Shown: positions 9,701 through 19,922, counted from the stretch's first letter. The stretch is 64,000 nt of DNA from Microcoleus sp. AS-A8 (GCA_039962225.1 JAMPKV010000001.1:682001-746000), one strand, 5' to 3'. Notes: generated by a model from the sequence alone, not told the origin. Numbers and translations are program-made.

Positions 9701-11520
9701 GGGAAGTCATGGTTTCGGTAACAGCTAAACTCTTGTTAGCGCCGGGGGACGTTAGCGAAACCAGCCGAAGTGTCGCTGAGATTGAACATTCCCATCAATC
9801 TGCGAATGTGCCACCTGCAACCTTCCACGAAATCCAATTCGCCGTTAAAGACACGGGAATTGGCATTCCCACCAATCGCCTAGACCGCTTGTTCAAGTCT
9901 TTCAGTCAAGTTGATTCCTCGACTTCTCGCCAATATGGGGGGACCGGTTTGGGTCTGGTGATTAGTAAACGCCTTGCAGAAATGATGGGTGGCAGAATGT
10001 GGGTGGAAAGTGGGGGTGCAATCGGTGGAAATCCGCCTGAGAATTTTAGATTGAAGGTGAAACCTGAGAATATAGAAACTCTTTTTCCTCACAAGCAACT
10101 GGCTCATCCAGAATTTAACAGCGAAAATCTCTATTCGGAAGGCTCTACCTTTTATTTCACAGTGGTTGCTGAGTCTGTTCCTCGCTCTTTACAAACTGAT
10201 CGGCACCTGATTCAGCCTCAGTTAACAGGAAAACGGTTGCTGCTCGTAGATGATAACGCGACAAATCGACAAATTCTTACCCTGCAAGCCCAGCTTTGGG
10301 GTATGCTTTCTCAGGCTGCACATTCAGGGGCTGAGGCACTCCACTGGCTGAGTCAGGGAGAAACATTTGACCTGGCGATTCTGGATCTGTGTATGCCTGG
10401 AATGGATGGTCTGACTCTAGCGGCTCAAATTAAACAGCAGCCGAATGGTCAACACTTGCCCTTGGTGATGTTGACCTCAAGGGGTAAACCAGAGCTAGAG
10501 TCCCAAGCGATCGCGGCAGATTTCGCAGCCTTCCTGAATAAGCCCATTAAACAATCTCAACTCTACAATGTTTTGGTTCATATCTTTAACGGACAGCCGG
10601 TTAAAGTGAAGCCCGATACTCAAGGATTCGCGAGTGCTGATGTTCCTGGTGTTGCTACTGCTTCGTTAGCGCTACCCTTTTCTCAACCCGTCAAACTTGA
10701 CCCCACCATGGCTCAACAGCTACCTCTGCGAATTCTGGTCGCAGAGGACAATAAGGTCAATCAGCAGTTAGCCCTGCAATTGTTGGCACGGATGGGATAC
10801 CGGGCGGATGTGGCGGGTAATGGACTCGAAGCCATTCAAGCCCTACGCCGTCAGACTTATGACCTCGTGTTTATGGATGTGCATATGCCTGAAATGGACG
10901 GATTGACAGCGACGCAACACATTTGTCAAGAATGGTCACCTGCTTTCCGCCCCAAAATTATCGCCATGACGGCTAATGCGATGCAAGGCGATCGCGACAA
11001 GTGCCTGAAGGCTGGAATGGACGACTATATTAGCAAGCCGATCCGAGTTGAGCAGCTAGTCCAATCTCTGAAGAAGTGTCAGCCTTGTGAGCAATCCCAC
11101 AATTGTTGTCAGCTCGATCTGGAAAACTCTGATCCAATCCCAAACGGTGAGGAGGCTTTAATTCTTGAAGCCGCAATTGATCATACGGTTTTGCAAGCCT
11201 TTCGCAGTACGATGGGAGCCAACGCCTCGGTTTTCCTGAGGCAACTCATTGATATATACCTGGAAGAAACGCCATTATTGGTGCAAACCCTGATTATCTC
11301 TATGAGCCAAGCGGATGGGACGGCGATAAAACAGGCGGCTCATACTCTGAAATCGAGCAGCGCGTCCTTGGGAGCGATGGGTTTCTCTCAACTTTGTCAG
11401 GAGTTGGAGAGGCTGGGGGAATCTGGCACGACAACTGAGACAAAACACCTGCTTACCCAACTTCAAGCCGAGTATGAACGAGTCAAAACTGCTTTGCAAC
11501 TAGAACGTCAGCGAACATAA
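6772..11520 (+). CDS. Hybrid sensor histidine kinase, 1582 aa, with a truncated ethylene-binding-like N-terminus
   Basis: Domains in order: an N-terminal segment with one transmembrane helix (about 41-59) resembling helix 1 of the ethylene-receptor sensor (CVLWNP...[12 protein letters not shown]), coiled coil (65-135), four PAS domains (about 135-645), GAF (about 655-810), HisKA with phospho-His852 (SHEIRTPMN), HATPase with N and G boxes (about 950-1105), two receiver domains (phospho-acceptors Asp1205 and Asp1369), and an HPt domain with His1524 ([11 protein letters not shown]). This gives a complete internal phosphorelay at the inner membrane. The second and third ethylene-binding helices, which hold the Cu-ligand Cys and His in ETR1 and Synechocystis Slr1212, are missing. 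AAAGGTGAAAT precedes the ATG. Signal unknown. Confidence 0.9.
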   Translation: MVFSSISFFVYGHTDLEVASMLHKMCVLWNPKLVGMPLTSDLLIDLAYYSIALILVYWVCQRQNFLFNAQLEAANRKLESEIAQRQQAEKELTQYRRHLEEFVEERTAELTKANEYLQQEIAERQRAEEAQQKAEANYRSIFENAIEGIFQTTPDGHYISANPALAQIYGYSSPEQLVSSITDIARQIYVEPETRSEFIRLMETHDTVSRFEKKVYCRDGSIIWTLENARAVRDAQGTLLYYEGSVENITDRKLSEERLRLLESVVVNANDAIIITDTEPINLPGPCIVYVNEAFTRMTGYQPQEVIGKTPRILQGPNTDRSQLDCIHTALSQRKPVRIELINYRKDGSEFWVELNIVPIANERGCFTHWVSVQRDITERKQIEAALRESEEKYRSVIDNVTEVIFQTDATGLWTFLNPAWTEITGFSIVESLGTNFIEYIHSEDRQRNIELFQPLIERKKEFCRHEVRYLTKDGGFRWIEVHAQLTLDSDHTITGTSGTLRDITNNKWAETQLQESEIKLRQVIDLVPHLIFAKNKNGQFILANKALADAYGTSVEELLTHKDEDFAQSPEEAHQFREADLHVIQSGQPKHIPEEFLTDDQGHIRIIQTTKIPFFVAGSQEVAVLGVSIDITERKQAELALQQQFQGALLLKQITQKIRQSLDSQEIFQTTATQISQAFGVNRCILRTYIADPSPEIPAVAEYLEPAYRSGLNVKIPIAGTPYFEELLLRDRALPVYDICADPRLQAVVPTYCQLEVKSMLAIRTSYQGQPNGAISIHQCDSYRYWSEEEIKLLEAVADQVGIALAQANLLQQETRQREQLTQQNIALEQARRTAEAATQAKSEFLAIMSHEIRTPMNAVIGMTGLLLDTELTPQQRNFAETIRSSGDALLTIINDILDFSKIESGKLDLEEQPFDIRTCIEESLDLVTANAAEKNLELAYLLDPSTPHTSIGDVTRLRQILVNLLSNAVKFTQAGEVMVSVTAKLLLAPGDVSETSRSVAEIEHSHQSANVPPATFHEIQFAVKDTGIGIPTNRLDRLFKSFSQVDSSTSRQYGGTGLGLVISKRLAEMMGGRMWVESGGAIGGNPPENFRLKVKPENIETLFPHKQLAHPEFNSENLYSEGSTFYFTVVAESVPRSLQTDRHLIQPQLTGKRLLLVDDNATNRQILTLQAQLWGMLSQAAHSGAEALHWLSQGETFDLAILDLCMPGMDGLTLAAQIKQQPNGQHLPLVMLTSRGKPELESQAIAADFAAFLNKPIKQSQLYNVLVHIFNGQPVKVKPDTQGFASADVPGVATASLALPFSQPVKLDPTMAQQLPLRILVAEDNKVNQQLALQLLARMGYRADVAGNGLEAIQALRRQTYDLVFMDVHMPEMDGLTATQHICQEWSPAFRPKIIAMTANAMQGDRDKCLKAGMDDYISKPIRVEQLVQSLKKCQPCEQSHNCCQLDLENSDPIPNGEEALILEAAIDHTVLQAFRSTMGANASVFLRQLIDIYLEETPLLVQTLIISMSQADGTAIKQAAHTLKSSSASLGAMGFSQLCQELERLGESGTTTETKHLLTQLQAEYERVKTALQLERQRT

Positions 11521-11933
11521 GATCCTTTAGGTATAAACTTTCCCGTTTTTCCTTATGGCTCATGGAAAATTTATAATACATGAGCTGAACTACTTATCAT
11601 CCTAAGGTTTATGAACTATTGGCTCTCTTCGTGTCCGGGAGTCACCAATCCTCAAGCTTTCAAGCGTCAGAGGAGCATTTATCTAGAAGGTAGAAATACG
11701 TAATACTAAAAATCCGTAAAAATACGGGCTATAAAAGTTTAAATATTTAGTAAATTTGAATCATTGGTCATTAATAACTAAACACCTGGATAACCATCGG
11801 TGTTGAATTTTCGCTGAATAACTCACGTCAATTGATACATCTGTGTTTTGTTAGAGCTTCAAGCTATTCGACCAATCTATCAAAAATTCGCATTACAGAT
11901 TCAGTTTTATCTTAGAAGGAATTAGGTGGCGCT
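11521..11933. other. Intergenic leader of second kinase
   Basis: These 413 AT-rich bases hold no supported gene. The one notable element is the repeat of the CCGT/ACGG motif at 11709-11727. A GAAGGAATTAGG stretch just before 11934 provides the ribosome-binding site of the next gene. Confidence 0.5.
11709..11727. promoter_or_regulatory. AAAATCCGTNAAAATACGG motif, copy 2
   Basis: Identical to 6653-6671 except for A at the variable position, which here completes a CCGTA/TACGG dyad around AAAA. It lies 207 bp before the kinase at 11934. Shared control of the two kinase genes is an inference. Confidence 0.4.
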
Positions 11934-13547
11934 ATGAATAAAACATTAGAGAGCTTAAGTAAAAACACCAATACTCAACAGCATTCGGCTCTGATTCTGA
12001 TAGCAGATGATGATCGATTTACAAGGATGCTCCTGCGTCAAATTATGGAAGAAGAAGGGTATCAGGTACAAGAAGTGGCAGATGGCGAACAGTGCCTCTC
12101 GGCTTATAGAGAGCTACAACCCGATATGGTGCTCCTGGATGCGATGATGCCCGTGATGGATGGCTTTACATGCTGCAACCAACTGCAAACTCAAGCCGGG
12201 AGTGACCGCATCCCTGTGTTAATGATCACTGGACTGAACGACCAGGCATCTGTGGATTGGGCATTTGAAGCCGGTGCTACAGATTTTGTCACGAAGCCGA
12301 TTCATCCACCCGTACTGCGTCGGCGCGTTCGGCGTCTCCTCGAAGCGAGTTGGGCAGAAAAAGCATTGTGGGAGAGCGAAAAAAAGTATCGCTCGGTGGT
12401 AGAAAACGTGAGAGAAGTGATCTTCCAGACCAACGCTTCTGGGGACTGGACATTTCTCAATCCGGCTTGGACAACTTTTACGGGCTTCACGGTTGAAGAG
12501 AGCCTGGGAACCAGCTTTCTAAATTACGTCCACCCTAATGACCAACTGATATCAAGGGAATTGTGGCAGTCACTCATTAAAGGTAGACAAGAGTCTTGTC
12601 GGCACGAAATGAGATTTTTAACAAAAGCTGGTCAGATTTTTTGGGCAGAAATACATGCTCACTCAACTCTGATTACTGATGGAGCCGTTACTGGGCTTTC
12701 CGGCATCCTCCAGGACATAACGAAGCGTCGGCAAGCCGAAGCCTTGGAACAAGAAACCCTCAGACTGGAAGGCGAAATTTTGGAGCAGAGACGCGCAGAG
12801 GAAATGATTCGTCGCACCCTGGAAAAGCAAAAAGAATTAGGGGAACTTAAATCTCGTGTCATTACGACTATCTCCCATGAATTTCGTACTCCCTTAACCA
12901 CGATTATGGGTTCTACTGAATTACTCAAACATTATGGTCAGACCTGGTCAGAAGAGAAAAAGCTGAAACATTTCCAGCGAATTGAGTATGCTGTTGAGCA
13001 GATCACTAAATTACTCAATGATGTAATTCTTATCGGTCAAACCGAGGCGGGAGAACTAGAGGTTAATCCCACCAAACTGGATGTAGAAGTGATAACACGC
13101 GAGATTTTCGAGGAGTTACAACACGGTTGGGAAAGCCAGTCGGTAGGAAACAAAAGAATAGTTCCAACTATTGTTTTTTCGAGCCAGGTAGACGAGGCTC
13201 AAGCGCAGTTGGATGGGAAATTGATGCGGCAAATTCTGACCCATTTAGTCTCCAATGCAGTCAAATATTCTCCTCAGAGCAAGAAAGTTTGTGTAGACTT
13301 AGTGTCTCAACAAGGTCAGGCTATTTTCCGGATTCAGGATGAAGGTATTGGTATTCCTGCGGAAGATCAAGAGCGAGTGTTTGAAACTTTCTATCGAGCC
13401 AGCAATGCAGGCACAATTCAGGGGACGGGGTTAGGGCTTGCGATCGCCAAAAAATGTGTAGACTTGCTTGGGGGCCAAATAACCTTAGAAAGTGAAGTAG
13501 ACGTCGGAACAACGGTTACGGTTATACTGCCATTAAATCCGATGTAA
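11934..13547 (+). CDS. Receiver-PAS-histidine kinase, 537 aa
   Basis: A cytosolic protein without membrane segments. Receiver domain at about 18-135 with Asp69 as phospho-acceptor and the TKP lysine near 121; PAS at about 150-265; coiled coil at 265-305; HisKA with His315 in SHEFRTPLTTI; HATPase with DEGIGIP and GTGLGLAIAKK. The receiver at the N-terminus means its kinase activity may be set by phosphotransfer from another kinase, and the gene upstream, which ends in an HPt domain, is an obvious candidate donor. Its PAS domain is closely similar to PAS3 of that upstream kinase (shared [17 protein letters not shown]), pointing to duplication. No output DNA-binding domain is present. Confidence 0.9.
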   Translation: MNKTLESLSKNTNTQQHSALILIADDDRFTRMLLRQIMEEEGYQVQEVADGEQCLSAYRELQPDMVLLDAMMPVMDGFTCCNQLQTQAGSDRIPVLMITGLNDQASVDWAFEAGATDFVTKPIHPPVLRRRVRRLLEASWAEKALWESEKKYRSVVENVREVIFQTNASGDWTFLNPAWTTFTGFTVEESLGTSFLNYVHPNDQLISRELWQSLIKGRQESCRHEMRFLTKAGQIFWAEIHAHSTLITDGAVTGLSGILQDITKRRQAEALEQETLRLEGEILEQRRAEEMIRRTLEKQKELGELKSRVITTISHEFRTPLTTIMGSTELLKHYGQTWSEEKKLKHFQRIEYAVEQITKLLNDVILIGQTEAGELEVNPTKLDVEVITREIFEELQHGWESQSVGNKRIVPTIVFSSQVDEAQAQLDGKLMRQILTHLVSNAVKYSPQSKKVCVDLVSQQGQAIFRIQDEGIGIPAEDQERVFETFYRASNAGTIQGTGLGLAIAKKCVDLLGGQITLESEVDVGTTVTVILPLNPM

Positions 13548-13760
13548 ACTTAAGAAATAAATTTAAAATAGTTATCAGTTATTAGTACTTGGCGCTACTA
13601 ATCACGAATGATATAATGTCCGGTTGATTATCCTGAATAAAAGCATGTTTGTAGTAAGCGCTTCATAGCGCGCAATCAGAGAGGATTCGCATTCCTCACT
13701 ACAAGCTTCCGCATAGTGTGTCTTAGCAGACATGATATGACTCAAAAGTGGCAGTTCGGC

Positions 13761-14244
13761 TTAACGAGCAGAAACGGGAGTCAAGAGAAAGGCACGAGAT
13801 TCCCGTTGAGGTTTGGTTGAACCATTGACCAAAATCTGTCCAGCATCATTGATGGCTAGTGCTCCAACCAGTTCGTAGTTAGAGTTGGCAGGAATTAAGT
13901 CATTAAGGTTTCTCATTTTACCGTCGCTGTAGAGGAACGGTCGATCGCTTCCTGGGCGATCGCTTCTCGAATACTCGACGACTTGCCCTTTATTATTAAT
14001 GCTGGTTGCGAAGCTGTCTGCGCGAGTGAGACTACCGAGGTCACGCATCTTTCCATTGGTATAAAGGAAGGCGTGAGTGCCTGCATTATTTTTGGTGGCT
14101 GCTTCACCAACAATTTGACCTTTGTTGTTTAGTGAGAGTATACAAGGGTTTGGCGCTAGTCGGTTCGGATAGAACAACTCCCAACAGCGCAAAAGTTGCT
14201 AGGACGAGGCTTGCGATCGCCTGATAAAAATGGCGGGGCTTCAT
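13761..14244 (-). pseudogene. HAF-repeat secreted protein, frameshifted
   Basis: Two pieces in different frames. From an ATG at 14244, a classic signal peptide (MKPRHFYQAIASLVLATFA, ending near TSAKPLYTLT) runs about 38 codons and then goes out of frame to a stop. The downstream frame (from about 14160 to 13761) carries HAF repeats: LNNKGQIVGEA, THAFLYTNGKMRDLGSL, INNKGQVVE, RPFLYSDGKMRNLN. Intact family members have the signal peptide running into DLGTLGG-type repeats, so a deletion with frameshift has removed part of the first repeats. A 143-aa open frame from 14192 exists but would lack export. Function of HAF proteins is unknown; they are extracellular beta-repeat proteins. Confidence 0.65.
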
Positions 14245-14410
14245 TCAAATTCCCGGTGGTTGTGATAATACAGTTTCCGTAGACTTATCCACAGCCAACC
14301 CTGTTCCATCACTGTGAGGATTTCTGAGATAAGAAGCTTCTGATGTTGAGAGTTAGCACATGGAAATTAATCCGTGCGAACTCTCATTCAGTAGTATCCT
14401 CAACTCACTG

Positions 14411-17134
14411 CTACGGTACCAGCCACACTTTCACCTTTTTGTCATAACCCCCACTAACGAGAGTCTTTCCATTGGGACTGATAGCGACTGACTCAACATA
14501 AGATTCATGCCCGGAAAGGGTAGCGATTTCTAGTCCAGTGTGCGAGTCCCATAGTTTAATAGTTTTGTCATCACTTCCACTGGCGAGGATTTGGCCATCA
14601 GGGCTGAACGCCACTGCTGTCACCCTGTCGGTGTGACCCCCAAGTTTACGAATTTCTTTCTCAGTTTTCAAGTTCCACAGTTTAATGGTTTTATCACTAC
14701 TGCCACTAGCAAGAATCTGACCATCCGGACTGAAGATGATCGAACGAATACAATTGTCATGACCCTTAAGGGTACGAAGTTTTTTCTCAGTTTTCCAATC
14801 CCATAGCTTGATGGTATTGTCACAACTTGCACTAGCCAAGGTTTGCCCGTCAGGACTAAAAGCGAGGGACTGAATATAGTCGGAATGCCAAGTGAGGGTA
14901 CGAATTTCTTGCCCAGTATTCACGTCCCACAACTTAAGAGTTTTATCATTACTCCCACTAGCAAGGGTTTGTCCATCCGGACTGATAGCGACGGCAGTAA
15001 CATAGTTTGAATGCCCAGATAGAGTCCGGATTTCTTCTCCAGTGTTTACATTCCACAATTTAAGAGTTTTATCATCACTCCCACTAGCTACAACCTGTCC
15101 ATCAGAACTGAAGGTGACGGCACGAACCCATAGTAAATGTCCAGAGAGGGTGTTGATTTCTTGCCCTGTATTGAGATTCCAGAGTTTAATAGTGTTGTCC
15201 TCACTACCACTAGCTAAGATTTCTCCATTAGGACTGATAGCCACTGAACGAACCGCAGCAACCGTTCCTGAATGTTCAAGGGTATAGGCTACAGGAAAAA
15301 TTTCTTCTTGAATAAAGGCGTCAATTTCCTTTTTATATTCAGGATTGAGCCGATTTGTTTGGTGGAAATCCTTTATTCCTCTTGTATAGTTTTTTAGCTG
15401 ATAATAAGCTTTACCGCGCCAAAAGTAAGCTTCAGCATAGTCAGGCTTGAGCGAAATTGCCTGATCGTAGTCTTGAATCACTCCCTTGTAGTCAGCTAAC
15501 GCATAATGAGAATTACCTCGCCAAAAGTAAGCTTCAGCATAGTCAGGCTTGAGCGAAATTGCCTGGTAGTAATCCTGAATAGCTGCAAAATTGTCTCCTG
15601 CAAAATAATAAGCTATACCTCGCCCAAGATAGGCTTCAGGATAATCAGAATCAACCTGAATCGCCTGGGTGTAATTCTCAATCGCTGCTAGCTCTTTACC
15701 AATGTTCAGATAAGCATTCCCCTGATTGTAGTAGGCTTCAGCATATTTTGGATTGAGTCGAATTGTTTCGGTAAAGTCCGCGATGGCTTTCTGAGGGTTT
15801 CCCTGGTTTAGGTAACCCATACCTCGCTGATAATAGGCGTTAGTATAGTCTAAGTTATGTTGTACCGCTTTGTTATAATCTTCAATTGCTTTCTTATCTT
15901 CTCTAAGTAGAACTTGTGCAATGCCTCGACTGTAGTAGGCTTCGCTATAGTTGGAATCGCGATTAATTGCCTCGGTTAAGTCGGCAATCGCTTTCTGCTG
16001 TTCTCCTAAATTTAAGTAAGCAAGACCTCTTTTATAGAAAGTATCGGTGTAGTATTGGCTAGCATCTTCCTCTTTACTCTCAATGGCTCGATCAAAATCT
16101 ACAAGAGCTTTCTCATATTCTCCCAAGTCAGCCCAAATTGAACCCCGTCTGAGAAAGGCAGCAGGATAGTCAAGATCGAGATATAGTGCTACGTTCAAGT
16201 CTTCAATGGCTTTCTGATAATCTCCAAGTAAGAGGTAGATAGTTGAGCGACCTAAATAAGCATCGTAAAAGTTAGGATTACGCTGAATCGCTAGACTGAA
16301 GTCATCAAGCGCTGACTGATAGTTACCAAGTTTAATGTAAACAGCACCTCGTCCGAGTAATGGCTCAACATATACCTCTGGTTCTTCAAACTTAGGCTTT
16401 GCATTCAGCGCCTTGGTATAATCATTAATCGCTAGTTGCTGATAGTCATTTACTCTTTGCTGCTCTCCTAACTCTGAATACGTGCGACCTCGGCTCACGT
16501 AAGCCTCTGCAAAGTTGCCGTCTTTACTTAATGCCTCGCTGTAATGCTTAATAGCACCCTTATAATCTCCATTTTTACTTTTTTCTACGGCCTCTTTATA
16601 ATGCTCAAGAGCAGGAGAAATTCTAGAAGAATTTTCCTTAATAACTTTAACTAAGTTAAACTCTTTAATGTCAAAATAGAAATCAAACCGGAACAAAGAA
16701 AGGCTTGGTGCAAAAGTCGGTGCAAAAGTCGGTGCAATAGTTGGTGCAATAGTTGGCGCAAAAGTCGGTGCAATAGTTGTCCTAAAAATAGAGTTATCAG
16801 CTAAAAAAGAATTACCAGAGGGAATAAAATTCCTGGCTGTTTGCAAGTCCTTCAGCGTATTTTGCACCAGGGAGGGTGGCAAAGCGTTATTGACAGGGAG
16901 AGCCTCAGCTACTTCATGGGTTGTGAGAGGCACACCAGGGATAACAACCCCTGCCATGCTGAGAATCAATGCAAGTAAAAGGTAAAGTGCCAGCTTGGAG
17001 AGTTGTTGAACTCGTTTCCCACAAAGAGTTTTGAGCTTTTGGATGAAGTCAGCTTGTTGTGATCGCAGCAGAGTAGTCCAGTCCATATCCAGTTGAATAG
17101 ATGGGTTATGACTACCTTTATCAATTTGAGTCAC
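14411..17134 (-). CDS. TPR-WD40 repeat membrane-anchored protein, 907 aa
   Basis: One membrane helix (about 47-65) anchors the protein; then a low-complexity run of APT(I/F) units (about 121-144), about 12 tetratricopeptide repeats (about 175-605), and seven WD40 repeats (about 617-907), enough for one closed beta-propeller. WD repeats show the SPDGQ.LASGS.D.TIKLW consensus. TPR and propeller modules are protein-interaction scaffolds; no enzyme domain is present. TPR 10-12 are nearly the same: a 45-nt block at about 15419-15463 is identical to 15521-15565, exactly 34 codons apart, indicating recent internal duplication. It lies behind the HAF pseudogene on the same strand but 166 bp apart. 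Confidence 0.9.
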   Translation of the reverse strand: MTQIDKGSHNPSIQLDMDWTTLLRSQQADFIQKLKTLCGKRVQQLSKLALYLLLALILSMAGVVIPGVPLTTHEVAEALPVNNALPPSLVQNTLKDLQTARNFIPSGNSFLADNSIFRTTIAPTFAPTIAPTIAPTFAPTFAPSLSLFRFDFYFDIKEFNLVKVIKENSSRISPALEHYKEAVEKSKNGDYKGAIKHYSEALSKDGNFAEAYVSRGRTYSELGEQQRVNDYQQLAINDYTKALNAKPKFEEPEVYVEPLLGRGAVYIKLGNYQSALDDFSLAIQRNPNFYDAYLGRSTIYLLLGDYQKAIEDLNVALYLDLDYPAAFLRRGSIWADLGEYEKALVDFDRAIESKEEDASQYYTDTFYKRGLAYLNLGEQQKAIADLTEAINRDSNYSEAYYSRGIAQVLLREDKKAIEDYNKAVQHNLDYTNAYYQRGMGYLNQGNPQKAIADFTETIRLNPKYAEAYYNQGNAYLNIGKELAAIENYTQAIQVDSDYPEAYLGRGIAYYFAGDNFAAIQDYYQAISLKPDYAEAYFWRGNSHYALADYKGVIQDYDQAISLKPDYAEAYFWRGKAYYQLKNYTRGIKDFHQTNRLNPEYKKEIDAFIQEEIFPVAYTLEHSGTVAAVRSVAISPNGEILASGSEDNTIKLWNLNTGQEINTLSGHLLWVRAVTFSSDGQVVASGSDDKTLKLWNVNTGEEIRTLSGHSNYVTAVAISPDGQTLASGSNDKTLKLWDVNTGQEIRTLTWHSDYIQSLAFSPDGQTLASASCDNTIKLWDWKTEKKLRTLKGHDNCIRSIIFSPDGQILASGSSDKTIKLWNLKTEKEIRKLGGHTDRVTAVAFSPDGQILASGSDDKTIKLWDSHTGLEIATLSGHESYVESVAISPNGKTLVSGGYDKKVKVWLVP

Positions 17135-18244
17135 TAGAAAGCATCCGGGTTAACACGTAATTCTCACTGTTGGATTGCTAATCGATCTGCCTGTAAGCGT
17201 AGCTGCTAAGGTGCGATCGCCTACGGCACCAGGAAGCTGATTGCCTTAAATCCCTAGCTGAAGCTAGCTTTCCCAGTGGCAGAATTTCTTGCAAACAAAG
17301 GATTCCCTTGTGCCATCAAATATGAGAGCTCATCTCTGCCTCATCTCTCTCCTCTCATAAGAGACAGAAGACACTCGTCGGATACGTTGCCCGATCGCAA
17401 ACACACCGTCTCGAAACCTTTGGTGGTTTACCACTACACCTAACCCACCCTACAAATTCCACTCATGGATTTTCCCCTCATGGACTAGGTATTATTACTG
17501 AATAGGTGAAGGCGATCGCACTGTAAAAGAACTCTTCAAGATTACGCAGTGATGTAAATCAATTCCATGGCGTGCGCTATCTCCAACCAACCAGTAACCC
17601 TCGTATTTGACAGAAGCTGAAACCCTTACAGGCAGACAATTAACGACTTCATTAATCGGGATCGCTGTTTTGTGAACAAGCATTAAGCAGATTTTATTAA
17701 AAAATATTGCGGTTTTACTTGGGAAGTTGCTAACGTGTGCATTAAGTGTTGCTTCTGGTCAATTCTCATTTTTAGGAGATGTGCCATTTATGCTCTATGT
17801 CAATTTTGTCTTTTCACCGATTCACTGACTCCACAATGGGTTAACGATATTTCTTGGACGGCTCTACACAACCTTTCCGAAAAGACGGCTCAGAGATATC
17901 GCTGTGGATTATTTGACTACGGGTAGGACAACTCCATCACGTCACTGACTAGCAACCTCCGTGTCTGTTGCAAGTCAGCCTCAAATTTTACAGAAGTCTC
18001 ACGCTGAGGACATTTCTCTCACTTTGCCTGCAACAAGAAGTGTTCCCTACAAAATCCTTGAGGAATGTCTGGTTCTTAAAGGTTGAGTCCAACTCATACC
18101 GACATTACCCCTCCCTATTCGTCTCATTGCGAGTGAGTGAGTTGCTTCATGTGTTCCCCTCTTTGTGATCAACACCCCTGCACTGCCTGGTGAGACGTTA
18201 ACTCCAAAACTCCAAAGAACTCCAACATCCAAAGGTTTTAATTT
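17135..18244. other. Gene-free 1.1 kb stretch
   Basis: Between the divergent TPR-WD40 and SDR genes. Short open frames (for example - 17495-17683 and + 17735-17926) lack ribosome-binding sites and protein-like composition. Two HIP1 octamers are present (about 17213 and 17511). I see no RNA gene or repeat I can name; it may be decayed sequence. Confidence 0.45.
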
Positions 18245-19069
18245 ATGAACATTCAAGGCAAAACAGCCCTGATTACCGGGGCTTCGCGTGGAATTGGGCG
18301 AGCGATCGCCATTGAATTAGCGCAACAAGGCGCAAAACGCCTATTACTGGTGGCACGCGATCGCCAGCGCTTAACGGAAGTGGCGACACAAATCGAGGCG
18401 CTAGGTGTAGAAGTCGTGATCTTGGCGTTGGATCTGAGTCAGCCGGTGGAAGTGAATATTGCGATCGCACAAGCTTGGCGAAATTACGGCCCGATTCATC
18501 TGCTGGTTAACTGTGCTGGAGTTGCCCACCAAGCGCCCTTTTTACGGTCACCCCTGCCCAAAATGCAGGAAGAAATCGCGACGAATTTAATGGGCATGTA
18601 CACAATTACCCGTCTGGTTGCCCGACGCATGGCAGCACAAGAGGAAGGGACAATCGTTAACGTTTCTAGCCTGATGGGTAAAATAGCCGCGCCCACAATG
18701 GCAACCTATTCCGCAACCAAGTCTGCGATTTTAGGGTTTACCCAAGCTTTGCGCGGTGAACTCGCTGAATACAATATCCGGGTGGTGGCTTTGCTGCCAA
18801 CCCTGACGGATACGGATATGGTGCGAGACTTACAGTTGTTTCGGTGGGTTGTGCCGATGACGACTCAGCAAGTCGCACAAGCACTGATTACTGGACTGCG
18901 TAAAGACACGCCGGAAATCTTGGTGGGATGGCAAAGTCATTTAGCCGTCTGGTGCAGCCGGATTGCGCCTTGGTTTTTGGAGAAGGTTTTGCTGATGGCA
19001 GCTCCTCTACCCAAGGATAGACAAAAACACTACCCGAAACTGAGACAAGCGGCGGCAATCTCACGTTAG
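18245..19069 (+). CDS. Short-chain dehydrogenase/reductase (SDR)
   Basis: A 274-residue classical SDR. Seen: nucleotide-binding TGASRGIG near the N-terminus, NCAGV (NAG motif variant), catalytic Ser in VNVSSLMG and the YSATK pair (Tyr and Lys). The C-terminal extension after about 240 is hydrophobic and basic (LEKVLLMAAPLP), similar to membrane-associated SDRs acting on lipids or retinoid-like substrates. Substrate is not predictable. The gene is monocistronic, ending at a hairpin shared with the convergent gene at 19175. Confidence 0.85.
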   Translation: MNIQGKTALITGASRGIGRAIAIELAQQGAKRLLLVARDRQRLTEVATQIEALGVEVVILALDLSQPVEVNIAIAQAWRNYGPIHLLVNCAGVAHQAPFLRSPLPKMQEEIATNLMGMYTITRLVARRMAAQEEGTIVNVSSLMGKIAAPTMATYSATKSAILGFTQALRGELAEYNIRVVALLPTLTDTDMVRDLQLFRWVVPMTTQQVAQALITGLRKDTPEILVGWQSHLAVWCSRIAPWFLEKVLLMAAPLPKDRQKHYPKLRQAAAISR

Positions 19070-19081
19070 AGTCTTTTTTAA

Positions 19082-19110
19082 ATGGGGGGTTTGAAATTAA
19101 TACCCCCCAT
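19082..19110. terminator. Hairpin between convergent genes
   Basis: Arms ATGGGGGGT (19082-19090) and ACCCCCCAT (19102-19110) form a GC-rich stem just after the SDR stop, preceded by a T run. Being symmetrical, it may serve the convergent gene at 19175-19627 too. Confidence 0.55.
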
Positions 19111-19174
19111 CTGAAAACTAGAGTATCTTTTGAGATTGACGGGACAAATCAATCGAATTGAGAATTGCTAATAA

Positions 19175-19627
19175 CTACGCCACTCTCACAAAATCCTGGA
19201 TTTGAAAAATATAGCTTTCGCCGTCGCGTAACTTATGAGTTATTATCCGGCGATTGTTAGGGTCGATGAAGTAGTGGTTGTTAAAGATTACAGATTGAGA
19301 TACGGTACTCTCAACCTTGAAGATGTAGTTGTAGGGAGTTAATTCAGTTCCGTGAAGTTTGAGCTGCGCGTCTTCTGCATAGCACGCCTTTCCAGTCACT
19401 TTAATATCACTATGAAAGACGGCTTCACCATACCCATAAAGGTTTTCAAAGTGTTCATGGAAATGCCAGATTTCAGGAGTAATCCAGTAGATATCAGCGT
19501 GGACGGCTGAGGCTTCCAGGAAATTCCCATCAAGGCCAAAGGTTTTACATAAACCTTCCCACTGACCCATGAAACATTGGAAGGGTGGGAGGAGTGGTAG
19601 TCCATAATCTTTCGCTATAGGCTCCAT
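19175..19627 (-). CDS. Conserved hypothetical protein, 150 aa
   Basis: Soluble protein rich in aromatic residues and alternating beta pattern: FMGQWEGLCKTFG near the N-terminus, WHFHEHFENLYGYGEA in the middle, and a C-terminal half of short strands. The GxW start and strand pattern recall lipocalin/calycin-like cyanobacterial proteins, but I cannot assign a family with confidence. No signal peptide. The start is the ATG at 19627, preceded by GAGGACAAACCT on the coding strand. Function unknown. Confidence 0.65.
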   Translation of the reverse strand: MEPIAKDYGLPLLPPFQCFMGQWEGLCKTFGLDGNFLEASAVHADIYWITPEIWHFHEHFENLYGYGEAVFHSDIKVTGKACYAEDAQLKLHGTELTPYNYIFKVESTVSQSVIFNNHYFIDPNNRRIITHKLRDGESYIFQIQDFVRVA

Positions 19628-19838
19628 AGGTTTGTCCTCAGTAGTTGTTTTGTAGGTGGTAAAAATCTTTTGAACAGGCGGCGATTGGAGCGCTTATCCC
19701 CAACCAGTATTCATTAATATCTGACAACCTGAAAGTAATGATCGCATTTTGTGGAATAGGGCGATCGCTCTGAACAGATTTTTTACTCAATAACATTACT
19801 ATTAGTCCACCTGAAGTGAAGGATTGAAGGAGTAGGTC

Positions 19839-19922
19839 ATGATCGACACCAGTCCCACCCGCCCACGTCGCCGTCGGTCATCGGCTGAACCGTTCAAAAT
19901 CAAAGTGGTTGACCAGCCATGA
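19839..19922 (+). CDS. Arg-rich microprotein candidate, 27 aa
   Basis: Found by eye because it is too short for most callers. AAGGAG (19826-19831) lies 7 nt before the ATG, one of the best ribosome-binding sites in the window. The peptide begins MIDTSPTRPRRRR, then SSAEPF, and ends KIKVVDQP: a basic cluster followed by a short possible beta strand. It lies on the + strand between two minus-strand genes, so it would need its own promoter, and a stable hairpin begins 16 nt after its stop. I do not recognise a family. It could instead be a chance frame or a leader peptide. Confidence 0.5.
   Translation: MIDTSPTRPRRRRSSAEPFKIKVVDQP

Noticed and set aside
17495-17683. 62-aa minus frame in the 1.1-kb gap
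   Set aside because: No ribosome-binding site and no recognisable segment; TATA-rich flanks only.
19082-19110. Hairpin taken for an attachment site
   Set aside because: It lies neatly between convergent genes and needs no recombination explanation; no integrase is near.
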